Under the pieces are notes generated by a model that saw nothing but the letters and a program-made list of their open reading frames with translations, was not told the origin of the DNA and made no database searches. From JAXHUH01 sp034211175 (lineage in GTDB: Bacteria; Actinomycetota; Acidimicrobiia; Acidimicrobiales; CAIXPF01): DNA of 64,000 nucleotides. Below are positions 55,694-63,885 of the stretch, one piece after another. Made by a program: the position numbers and the translations under genes. Numbering within the stretch: position 1 is the stretch's first letter; the number at the start of each line of letters is the position of its first letter. Location: the NCBI GenBank assembly GCA_034211175.1, contig JAXHUH010000073.1, forward strand, positions 40,939 to 104,938, written 5' to 3'.

Positions 55694-57175
55694 TCAGCCT
55701 CGGGCGTCCTCGGCGTGGACCGTCGCTCGGGAGAAGGTGGCGAGGATGCGTTGGTGGGTCTGGCGGGGGAGTTGGCGGGTGCCGGGTTCGCCGAAGGGGG
55801 TGCCGGGGCGGGGTGGTGCTGTCGCCAGGAGGTCGTCGAGCCCGGCACGACTCACCAGGAGCAGGCCGTGGGTGGCCCGGGTGCACGTCACGGCGAGGCG
55901 GCCGAACGCGGAGTTGAACTCGTCGAGCGCCGACGCGCCCGACAGCGGGTGGAGTGCCACCGTGATGCCGTTGGTCTGGCCCTGCCACGAGTCGACGGTC
56001 GACGCCACGAGCACGCCGTCGTCGAGCTCGTGGCGCTTGGTCAGCCGCTCGACCAGGTCCTCGGCGTCGTTCACCGCCTGGTTCCGGGTCGCGAGCACCG
56101 CGATCTGCGTCCCGTCGGCCTCGACCTCACCGACGGGGCGGCCCTCGTCGTAGCGCTGCTTGCGGAGCGCGAACCCGGCGTGGAGCAGCTCGTCGAGCCA
56201 GTCCTCGATCACCCCGAGGAGGGGAGGGTCGATGTCGGGTGCGTCCGGGTCGGGGAGGCCGTCCACCTCGACCAGGGTCGGCACCCCGGTCGCCACCCGG
56301 CGCCACACGTCGGCGGCCGCGCCGACCATGCTCGGGCCGACCTCGAGGACCCGGTCACCGGGGGCGGCCACACAGGTCAGGCCGTCCCAGTCGGCGTAGA
56401 ACGCCCGCCACAACCCGAGCTGGGCGGCGGTCGGGCGCCACACCGACGGCAGCGACACCGACCACGTCCTCGCGTCGCCGTCGTACGCGGTCGGCCACGC
56501 CCGGTACGGGTTGTAGCCCCGGTCGCCCCGCCACGGGTTCTGGCCCGGGTCGAGGGGCGGGAGCTGGCCGACGTCACCCACCCCGACCGTGATCGGGGCG
56601 AACCGCTCGACCGGCCGGTAGCGGTGGAGGGGCAGCTGCCACGCCTCGTCGATGAACAGGACGTCGAAGAGGTGCTCACCGTCGGGCCCGACCGGGCCGA
56701 GCTGGCGGGAGAGCCGACTGCCGACCATCTCCAACATGTGCGAGGTGGCGAGCACGACGGTGGCGCCGGGCGGCACCGAGCGGTCGTCGGTCGCGACCGT
56801 CGCCGCCCGCTGGACCGATTCGGCGACGTCGTCGATCCGCTTCTTCGACACCCGCAGGCACACGCGGTCCCGCCCGAGCGTTCGGCCGAGGTCCTCGGCG
56901 AGGGGGAACACCTGCTTGTTGGCGAACGCGCAGATCCCGACCCGGCGGCACCCGGGCCGGCGCAGCGCCTCGCCGACCATCCGCTTCAAGGCGTGGGACT
57001 TGCCGGCACCGGCCGCGGCCCGTAGCAGGATCCGCTCGACGTCGGTGCGGCCGCTCATCGCCGCGCACAGGGCGTCGATCGCCGCGGTCGTGGCGTCGTG
57101 GTTGCCGTCGGCCGCGGCGGCGTGGTGCACGGCGCGGCCGGCCTCGACGAGCGGCGGGGAGAAGGTGATGGTCAT
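55694..57175 (-). CDS. SF1 helicase (UvrD/Dna2-like), last gene of the putative defence operon
   Basis: A 493-residue superfamily 1 helicase. Walker A is AAAGAGKS (53-60), Walker B DVLFIDEAWQLP (D-E-A-W at 176-179), motif III GDVGQLPPL (200-208). Motif V is STVDSWQGQTNGITV and motif VI GRLAVTCTRATHGLLLV. It lacks fused nuclease or accessory domains; these appear instead in the gene just upstream (29 nt away), so helicase and nuclease may form one complex. It should unwind or translocate on DNA or RNA with ATP. Confidence 0.85.
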   Translation of the reverse strand: MTITFSPPLVEAGRAVHHAAAADGNHDATTAAIDALCAAMSGRTDVERILLRAAAGAGKSHALKRMVGEALRRPGCRRVGICAFANKQVFPLAEDLGRTLGRDRVCLRVSKKRIDDVAESVQRAATVATDDRSVPPGATVVLATSHMLEMVGSRLSRQLGPVGPDGEHLFDVLFIDEAWQLPLHRYRPVERFAPITVGVGDVGQLPPLDPGQNPWRGDRGYNPYRAWPTAYDGDARTWSVSLPSVWRPTAAQLGLWRAFYADWDGLTCVAAPGDRVLEVGPSMVGAAADVWRRVATGVPTLVEVDGLPDPDAPDIDPPLLGVIEDWLDELLHAGFALRKQRYDEGRPVGEVEADGTQIAVLATRNQAVNDAEDLVERLTKRHELDDGVLVASTVDSWQGQTNGITVALHPLSGASALDEFNSAFGRLAVTCTRATHGLLLVSRAGLDDLLATAPPRPGTPFGEPGTRQLPRQTHQRILATFSRATVHAEDARG

Positions 57176-57203
57176 CGTCGGTCCGGTCCCGGTCGTCGCA
57201 GGT

Positions 57204-59990
57204 TCAGTCGAGGTCGTCGATGGTCAGGTGCGCCGGCGGCCGGTCGGCGGCGCCGTCACCGGAGGCGTCCTCGCTGACGTCGGTCGGGCTGCCGGCGGCC
57301 GGGGTGTCGAAACCGTCGGCGTCGATCACCGGTGGCCACACCTCGGGGTTCAGCTCGCCGCGGGAGCGCCGGTCGGCGAGCGTGTCGGCCCACTCGGCCT
57401 CCGACGACTCGTGCGACCGGCAGCACCACCGGTGCTCGTCGGGGTCGGTTGCGTAGGCGTCGGCGTGGCAGTCGGCCTTGGGCGCGCTGACCTCGTCGGG
57501 CTTGGGTCGGGCGACGAGCACCTCGTGGCCGGAGCGGAAGTCGGCCCGGTCGAACCAGGCGGCGTCGGCCACGACCAGCCGGCTCCCGACGGCGAGCTCG
57601 GGCGGCGGTTCGGCGCAGTCCCAGCGCAGTGAGCGGTCGTTGTCGGCAGCAACGTCCGAGTCTTCGGCAACCAGCGGCCCGACGGCGAGGTGGCGGAACT
57701 TGAAGCCGCCCTTCTGGACCTTCAGCTCGGTCGTCGGCGCCTCGATGCACGGTGAGCCGTCGACGTGGAGCGCGACGATGGACGCGCCGTCGCCGAGGCG
57801 GCGCGACGCGACCTCGACCCGCAGCGGCGACGTCGAGATCACGGTGGCCGCCGCGACCTGGCGGGTGCCGGCGTCGCGGGCCAGGTCCTCCGCCGCCTGG
57901 GGGTTGCCGAGCGCCAGGAGCTGGGTCGCGCAGGTGACGTCGTCGTCGAGCATCGTCACCTGGCGGTTGCGCCACACCCACCCGGTGCGCCCGAAGCGGA
58001 CGAGGTCGGACGCGTGGAGCTCGAGCCGGCGCCGCCACACGGCCTGGGCGTCGGCCTCCAGCGCCCGGTGCACCTCCTGCAGCCGCGACGCCGCCAGCCG
58101 TTCAAGCACCTCGGTGGCCCGCTCGACGATCGCGGCCTTGTAGCCCAGCTCGTCGGCCACCAGGCCGCGGTAGGCGGCGGGATCGGTGCGGCGGCTTCGG
58201 TGGAGGGCGTCGGAGCGCTCGTTGGTGAGCCGGGCACCCGGCGTGGTCACGAGCGCGGCGATCGTGTCGGAGACGACTCGGTGGTCGAGCGGCGAACCGC
58301 CGTCGCCCGAGCTGCCGCCCGACGCCTCGGCCCACTCGACGAGGTAGTCGAGGCGGCCGCGGTCGACGATCGGGCCGCCGGGGACGATGTGGCGGGCGAG
58401 CACGACCCGGAGGTCGACGAGCGGCCACCGCAGCGTCATCGCCCGTGCCCGGTCCTCCTCGAGGAGGAAGCTCACCGCGAGCCGCTGGTGGTCGGTGAGC
58501 GGCTCGGGCACCCGGGCGGGTTCACCGTCGAAGGTGAGCGCGTCGCGGCCCATGTCGAGGTCGCGCTGCCAGCGCAGGCGGCTGGTCTCGACGCCGGCGA
58601 GCGAGTCGGCCATCGACACCAGCAGGTCGGCGGTTGCCTGGTCGGTCAGCACGAGGTGCACCGGCCGGTCGTGGTGAAGCGATGCGTCGATCTCGGCGCC
58701 GAGCCGGTCCATCACGGCCAGGCGGGTCTGTGGCGCCTGCGGGTCGGTGAACGTGGCGAACGACCACGGCGTCCGGGTCCCGTCGGTGAGCGTGCGCCGG
58801 ACACCGAGGCCGCACACCCCGAGCGCGGCGCCGTCGGACTTGGCGACCACCACGTCGATGGCGCCCGGCAACCCGACCGGGTCGACCCGTCGCTGGCCCG
58901 TCCAGCCCGGCCGCCCGTCGCGGGTCGCCCGAACGGTCGCGACCACGGAGTCGGGGGCCAGGACGGCGTCGCCGGAGCCGGCCACGACCGCGGCCAATGC
59001 CGGCCGCAGCTCACGTTCGATGCCGATCTCGACGAGCACGGCATCCGGCGTGGCCGACGATCGCAGCTCGGTGCGGCAGTGGTTGAACAGCGCACACGAC
59101 ACGCACGTCGCCGGGTCGAACTCGGCGTCGAGGTGGGCGACGAACGAGTCGAGCCCGTCCTCGGTGGGAGGGCACCCGAGCCCGGCCAACAGCTTCGCCC
59201 GCTCGTCCGCCCAGGTGCGGACCTCCTCACGGTGGTCGTCGAGGCACTCGACGACGGCCTCGGGCTGGAGGAACGCGTTGCGGGGCACTGCCAACGCGCC
59301 CCACCGGTGCACGGCCATGCCCTCCGGTGCCAGGGACCACGCGGCGACCGACTCGGCGCCCAGTGCGACCTGGAGGAACCCCTTGAGCATTCGCTGGTCG
59401 TCGATGCGGGAACGGACCCGCTCGTAGTCCTTGGCGTCGCCCATGATCAGCCACGAGCCGCCGGAGCGGCCGTTGGCGACGGGGCCACCAGAGAGGAGGT
59501 CGGCGGGGCCGCCCGGGTCGAGGTGGGTGGGGCGGGGCGCGACGATGGCGAAGTCGGGCTTCACCGGCGTCGCCCCCGGTTCGCCCTCGAGGCCGACGAA
59601 CGGGACCGCCAGGCCGGTCACCATCGTGGCGTCACCCTCGTGGACCGCCGCCAGGTGGGCCTGCGCCAACGCCGTGGCGGTGCGGTCCTCGCTCACCCGG
59701 GCATCGGCCCGGCGAACCGCTGCCGGGCGGTCGAGGCCCAGGGCGCCGACGGCGGTCGTGAGGAGCTTCGACACGAACTGCTCGTGGCGCACGAGGCGCT
59801 CGAAGGTCATGGCCCGCACCCACCGGGCCTCGGGGATGCCGGCCGTCGTGTCGGGCGAGCCGAGGTGCTCGGCCAGGGAACGGCGGCTCCGGCCGGTGAT
59901 CAGCGGATCGGTGTGGCGGTAGCGGGCGCATCCAGCGTGTGCCGACGCCGCCACCGCGCCGCTTCCCCCACCCGTGCTCAGTGAACCCAT
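57204..59990 (-). CDS. Cas4-type PD-(D/E)XK nuclease with Fe-S cysteine pattern
   Basis: A 928-residue protein. The N-terminal ~310 residues contain P-D in VKPDFAIVAP (about 145-146), G-D-A-K-D-Y (184-189, the D/E-x-K catalytic motif) and cysteines C21, C296, C299 and C305. One upstream plus three downstream cysteines (C-x2-C-x5-C) is the layout of Cas4, Dna2 and AddB Fe-S nucleases. The remaining ~600 residues are unassigned; a middle part (PVHLVLTDQATADLLVSMAD) resembles RecB-associated RNase H-like domains. ATG 59990 has GGAGG 7 nt upstream. It lies between a HEPN-like gene and an SF1 helicase on one strand. Confidence 0.75.
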   Translation of the reverse strand: MGSLSTGGGSGAVAASAHAGCARYRHTDPLITGRSRRSLAEHLGSPDTTAGIPEARWVRAMTFERLVRHEQFVSKLLTTAVGALGLDRPAAVRRADARVSEDRTATALAQAHLAAVHEGDATMVTGLAVPFVGLEGEPGATPVKPDFAIVAPRPTHLDPGGPADLLSGGPVANGRSGGSWLIMGDAKDYERVRSRIDDQRMLKGFLQVALGAESVAAWSLAPEGMAVHRWGALAVPRNAFLQPEAVVECLDDHREEVRTWADERAKLLAGLGCPPTEDGLDSFVAHLDAEFDPATCVSCALFNHCRTELRSSATPDAVLVEIGIERELRPALAAVVAGSGDAVLAPDSVVATVRATRDGRPGWTGQRRVDPVGLPGAIDVVVAKSDGAALGVCGLGVRRTLTDGTRTPWSFATFTDPQAPQTRLAVMDRLGAEIDASLHHDRPVHLVLTDQATADLLVSMADSLAGVETSRLRWQRDLDMGRDALTFDGEPARVPEPLTDHQRLAVSFLLEEDRARAMTLRWPLVDLRVVLARHIVPGGPIVDRGRLDYLVEWAEASGGSSGDGGSPLDHRVVSDTIAALVTTPGARLTNERSDALHRSRRTDPAAYRGLVADELGYKAAIVERATEVLERLAASRLQEVHRALEADAQAVWRRRLELHASDLVRFGRTGWVWRNRQVTMLDDDVTCATQLLALGNPQAAEDLARDAGTRQVAAATVISTSPLRVEVASRRLGDGASIVALHVDGSPCIEAPTTELKVQKGGFKFRHLAVGPLVAEDSDVAADNDRSLRWDCAEPPPELAVGSRLVVADAAWFDRADFRSGHEVLVARPKPDEVSAPKADCHADAYATDPDEHRWCCRSHESSEAEWADTLADRRSRGELNPEVWPPVIDADGFDTPAAGSPTDVSEDASGDGAADRPPAHLTIDDLD

Positions 59991-60048
59991 CGAGGCACCT
60001 CCCCGCTCGTGTGCCGTGCCGCTGTGACGTGTCCGCCGTTCCCGCCCG

Positions 60049-60408
60049 TCACCCGGGTGGCGTCCACCGCGTCAGCCGCTCGACCGTCGCCGCCATCGCA
60101 CGAACCTCGTCGGCATGGGGCGGCAGCTCGTAGGCGTCGTGGTGGCAGATCGTCGACAGCCGGTTCCACGCGTAGACCACATCGGCACTCAGGTCGGCGT
60201 CTTGCAGGTAGTACGGCAGCGAGATCAGCTGGGCCCGGCCGTTGACCCCGGCGAGCGCCGGCACGGTCCGCTCCCACACGTCGTCGAGCGACTCCTCCAG
60301 CGCCTGGCGCAACAGCAGCGCCGCGGCGACGGTGCGGGTCTGGCCGAGCGCCCGGTCGTCGGCCTCGGCGATCGCCCGCGCGTGGTCGAGCAGGTCCCGG
60401 GGGCTCAC
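60049..60408 (-). CDS. Small HEPN-like protein
   Basis: A 119-residue helical protein. VAAALLLRQALEESLDDVWE and YAWNRLSTICHHDAYELPPH give the HEPN layout, with the R-x4-6-H motif as R83-LSTIC-H89 (H90 follows). HEPN domains are often RNases in defence and toxin-antitoxin systems, and may be structural. The GTG start (60408) overlaps the ATPase stop (GTGA), so the two proteins should be made together. Whether it cuts RNA cannot be told from sequence. Confidence 0.65.
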   Translation of the reverse strand: MSPRDLLDHARAIAEADDRALGQTRTVAAALLLRQALEESLDDVWERTVPALAGVNGRAQLISLPYYLQDADLSADVVYAWNRLSTICHHDAYELPPHADEVRAMAATVERLTRWTPPG

Positions 60409-62897
60409 GACGACCCGAGGAGGTTGCGCACGGCCCGTTGCGTCCGGGTGACCAGCTCCTCGGGATGGTCGTCGATGAGATCGTGCGCTCCCGCCTTGAG
60501 GGCCTTGAGGAGGTCGTAGCCGTCGCCCCGCCACCGGCGGTTCGCCTCCCGGTACACGTCGCCGGTGCGGCCGGGGTCAGCGAAGAACGCCAGCGCGACG
60601 TAGTTCATCGTCGACGTCGTCGAACCGAGAACCTCCTCCACCTCGTGGTGCGGGGTTCCGCGGTCGAGCAGGGCCGACCGTCCGACCTCGATGCACGCCG
60701 CTTCCAACGCGCTGCGGCACAACCCGGGCACGACCCGGCGGCGGGCGTCGGGCGGGTACCCGTCGGTCTTGAGCACGGCCCGGGCGTCGCGCAGGTAGTC
60801 GAGCGCCGGGTGGTCGCGCAGACGGATCGACACCGACGACCGCTCGCCCCGGCTCACCTCCAGGACCCGGGCCGCAACGCCGAGCTGGCGACACGCGGCC
60901 GGCAGGCGGTCGTCGTGGGTGAACACGACCACCTGGCGGGTGGCGGCGACGTGCTCGAGCACCTTGGCGAGCCCGGCGACCTTGTCGTGGTCCATCGCCT
61001 GGACCGGATCGTCGATCAACACGAACCGGAACGGGCTGTCCGCCAGCGTCGCCCGGGGCAGGAACAGCGCCAGGGCCAGGGTGTGCAGCTCACCCTGGGA
61101 CATCACCGACAGCGCCGCGCCCTCGGTCGTGTCCACCCTGACCTGCAGGTCGACGCCTCGACGGGTACGGGTACCGGTGAGCGCGACGTCCTCCAGCGCG
61201 ACGTTCGACCCGTTGCGCATCGTCGCCCAGTGGGCCCGCACCTCCTCGACGATCGGACGGAGCCGCTGGGTGCGCTCGACGTTCGCCGCGTCGCGGATCC
61301 ACTTCGCCGCGTCCTTCAGGTCGGACTCGAGCGCTCGTTCGTCCGCCGCCGCCCGGGCGGCGGGGAGCCAGGCCCGGATCTCGTCGGCCACCGGGCGCCA
61401 TGCGTCGCGACGTGCGTCGAGGAGACCGGCGGCCTCCGTGCGGACGGCCTCGATCTCGGCGGCCAGCGTCAGCGCCAGGTCCTCGACGTGGGCGGCGAGG
61501 CGTTCCGGGTCGTCGGTCGGGTTGGCCCATCGCGACCAGACCTCGACGAGCGCGGTGACGTCGGGGCCGCCGTCGGCGACGGTCTCGAGCGACGGCGGCC
61601 GGTACCGGTCGACGAGGCGCCGCGCCTCACCGACTGCCGCCCGCAAGCGGCGCTCGGCGGCGTCGACGTCATCGGCCTCGGCCCGCAGGCGGGAGATCTC
61701 GGCGTTCGTGCGCGCGACCCAGCGGCGGTCGAGGACGCCGGCGGTCCCACACACCGGGCACGATGCGTCGTCCGTGTGGTTGCGCGCCGTCAGCGCCTGT
61801 TCGAGCAGCTCGGCGAGCTCCGAGGCCCGGGCGCCGTCGGTGTCGGCCAACTCGGCCGCCCGCGCCGCCGCACTGCGCAGCGCCGCGGCGATCGTCGCCG
61901 CTTCCTCCGGGTCGGGGCCGACCAGGTCGGCGAGTCGACGCAGCGCCCCGGTGCCCGCCGACGGCGGCTCGGTCGCGGTGGCGAGACGGTCGAGCTCGTC
62001 GGCGTCCCAGCCCCAGCCCTTCCCGAGTGCGGAGCTCGCCGCATCGGCAGCCGCGTCGTCGAGCGACGAGACCTTCGTGCGCAGTTCGTCCGCGGCGGCC
62101 TTCGTCGCCTTCGTCCGCTTCGTGAGCTCCGTGCGCCGGCTGTCGAGGCGGGCGGCGGCCTCGTCCCACTCGTGCAGGCCGAGCACCGAACTGATGGCGT
62201 CGTGGAGCTTGGACGGATTGTCCTCGAGCAGGCTGCCGAGCTCGCTGTAGGACAAGAACGGCCGCCACGTCGACAGCGCATCGGCGAGGCCGAGCTCGGC
62301 GAACGGCACCTTGGCGGCGCCGGCGCGCTGCACACTGCACGTCCCCTCGTCGACGTCCGCGTCGACCGGCCAACTGCGCCGCACGACGGTGTCGGCGTCC
62401 GCGCCGTTCTCGCGGAAGCTCAGCTCGACGGAGCGCTCGCCGTCGTGGTGGAGGCAACGCCAGCCGTCCTGCCATCGCTTGGCCCGCTCCTGCCACCGGT
62501 ACGAGGTCTCGGTCAGCGCCACCTCGGCGGCTTCGGCGAAGCTCGACTTGCCCGACCCGTTGCGGCCCACGACCAGGGTCAGCCCGGGGCCCGGCACCAG
62601 GCCGAGGCGGGCCGGTGGCCCGATGCCCCGGAACCCGGCGGCCGAGATGGCGGTGAGGAACAGCTCGGGCGTGTCGTGCCCTCGCCGTTCGCGGCGTTCG
62701 AGCACCGCCGGCGTACCGCCGACGGTCTCGCCGAGTGCATCGTCACCGAGGGCCGCCGCGATCACCAGTTCCCGCGCCCGAGGCGACAGATCGCTCACGG
62801 CCACCCGATCATCGAGCAGGTCGATTGCGTTCACCGCAGCGGGCGACGGCGTTTCGAGTAGTTGGTCGGCAGCGTCGGCGTCGCTTCGTTCAACCAC
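60405..62897 (-). CDS. Rad50/SbcC-like ATPase with zinc hook, first gene of the putative defence operon
   Basis: An 830-residue SMC-like ATPase. Walker A is GRNGSGKS (111-118), long helical arms follow with a C-P-V-C zinc hook (380-383), the ABC signature is MSQGE (599-603) and Walker B FRFVLIDDPVQAMD (623-636). The ~150-residue tail after the ATPase core has a HEPN-like pattern (LCRSALEAACIEVGRS, then LKAGAHDLID). Separate Rad50-like ATPases sense DNA ends or phage structures in several defence systems. GTG 62897 lies 7 nt after TAGCGT (plus 62905-62910), so it is probably leaderless; a 22-residue longer form is possible. Confidence 0.82.
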   Translation of the reverse strand: MVERSDADAADQLLETPSPAAVNAIDLLDDRVAVSDLSPRARELVIAAALGDDALGETVGGTPAVLERRERRGHDTPELFLTAISAAGFRGIGPPARLGLVPGPGLTLVVGRNGSGKSSFAEAAEVALTETSYRWQERAKRWQDGWRCLHHDGERSVELSFRENGADADTVVRRSWPVDADVDEGTCSVQRAGAAKVPFAELGLADALSTWRPFLSYSELGSLLEDNPSKLHDAISSVLGLHEWDEAAARLDSRRTELTKRTKATKAAADELRTKVSSLDDAAADAASSALGKGWGWDADELDRLATATEPPSAGTGALRRLADLVGPDPEEAATIAAALRSAAARAAELADTDGARASELAELLEQALTARNHTDDASCPVCGTAGVLDRRWVARTNAEISRLRAEADDVDAAERRLRAAVGEARRLVDRYRPPSLETVADGGPDVTALVEVWSRWANPTDDPERLAAHVEDLALTLAAEIEAVRTEAAGLLDARRDAWRPVADEIRAWLPAARAAADERALESDLKDAAKWIRDAANVERTQRLRPIVEEVRAHWATMRNGSNVALEDVALTGTRTRRGVDLQVRVDTTEGAALSVMSQGELHTLALALFLPRATLADSPFRFVLIDDPVQAMDHDKVAGLAKVLEHVAATRQVVVFTHDDRLPAACRQLGVAARVLEVSRGERSSVSIRLRDHPALDYLRDARAVLKTDGYPPDARRRVVPGLCRSALEAACIEVGRSALLDRGTPHHEVEEVLGSTTSTMNYVALAFFADPGRTGDVYREANRRWRGDGYDLLKALKAGAHDLIDDHPEELVTRTQRAVRNLLGSS

Positions 62898-63231
62898 GGG
62901 CCGGACGCTATCGGTGACTCTTCGCGTTTCATCAGGTCGTTCACATCTCTGGCGACTCGTCACACGACCGCACAGCGGGCGTCATGGAGCTGTCACTCAC
63001 GCGTCCGCCGTGATGTCGCAGCGCTTCGCTGTCTGCCATCGACCCCGAGCTCGGCGAGGACGAACGAGAAGCGAACCAGAGAACGATCTTCGAGTGCAAC
63101 GAGAACGACATGCGCGCCACCGCCGGGCTCGTCGACTGGGTCGCACGCTTCGCTGAGGTCCCCACCCTGACCGCAAGCTCCCTCCGCCATGACCCTCGAC
63201 AGCCGCTTCCACGACCACACCTGAACCCACG
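62898..63231. other. Intergenic region upstream of the ATPase operon
   Basis: 334 bp. It contains the operon promoter (TAGCGT, 62905-62910, minus strand). On the plus strand a frame without a normal upstream start reads about 63020-63180 as ELGEDEREANQRT... ending near AGLVDWVARF, polar and lower in G/C at third positions than the rest of the window. It may be a gene remnant, but I cannot support a gene here. Confidence 0.4.
62905..62910 (-). promoter_or_regulatory. -10 element of the four-gene operon
   Basis: TAGCGT on the minus strand, 7 nt before GTG 62897. The same hexamer type precedes many leaderless genes in the window. Confidence 0.6.
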
Positions 63232-63885
63232 GTGTCCACCGAAGCCGTTGCCGTGGGCAGCGCCAGCGGCAGAGTGTTCGCCGGCGCTCGACCGGGAGGC
63301 CGCGGTACCAGCGTCACCGCCGCCTCGGTCGCTTGCCTCGCCGTCGGGGCCGTCTCTGTCATGGCGTTGCGCGGCAGCGGCGACGCCGTCGCCGCCGGAG
63401 ACACCGCAGCGCCGACGACCACCGGAACGGCGCCGACATCCGAACCCGAACCGGTCGCCACCACCGGACTGCCCGCCCATACGGCCACGACAGCTCCGCC
63501 AGGTGACGACACCGCCTCGAGGACCACGACCGCGGCCGCCGTCTCGCCGACCACCGTTCCCGACGCCCCACCCAACCCGTTCAACACGCCCACCGACGCG
63601 TCGGCCGCCAACCCGGTACCGGCGGGTGAGGCTTGCTCGACCGGACGCTGGACGCTCACCGTCACCAACTCGCACGCCCTCAGCTCCGGCGCCGAGCTCG
63701 GCACCCACTTCCCGGCGTCGACCGCCGACGTCGCCGCACTCGCCGCCGGCAACACCTACGCCGTCGTGACCGTCGACGAGGCCTTCGAAGGCCCCGACGA
63801 CGCGCAGATCCCTGCCCGCGACCTCCACTCCTCATTGCAGCGCCGGACGGCACCGGCACCTCGCCGCACACCAGCTCGCCCCTAG
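63232..63885 (+). CDS. Membrane-anchored protein with Thr/Pro-rich linker
   Basis: A 217-residue protein: a membrane segment at about 24-45 (SVTAASVACLAVGAVSVMAL), a long Thr/Ala/Pro-rich linker to about 125, then EACSTGRWTLTVTNSHALSS and TYAVVTVDEAF, which recall a DUF4352-like beta domain. The end (about 190 on) becomes Arg/Pro-rich and may be out of phase with an original longer gene. The opposite strand is also open, so this assignment rests on the signal-anchor and linker. Confidence 0.5.
   Translation: MSTEAVAVGSASGRVFAGARPGGRGTSVTAASVACLAVGAVSVMALRGSGDAVAAGDTAAPTTTGTAPTSEPEPVATTGLPAHTATTAPPGDDTASRTTTAAAVSPTTVPDAPPNPFNTPTDASAANPVPAGEACSTGRWTLTVTNSHALSSGAELGTHFPASTADVAALAAGNTYAVVTVDEAFEGPDDAQIPARDLHSSLQRRTAPAPRRTPARP

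Noticed and set aside
60438..62861. Long plus-strand open frame (807 codons) opposite the ATPase gene
   Set aside because: It is Arg/Gly/Ala-rich with no domain pattern; the minus frame shows Walker A, zinc hook and Walker B motifs.
62997..63755. Minus-strand frame of 252 codons opposite the Thr/Pro-rich protein
   Set aside because: Val/Ala-rich with no signal peptide or domain; the plus frame has a membrane anchor and typical linker.
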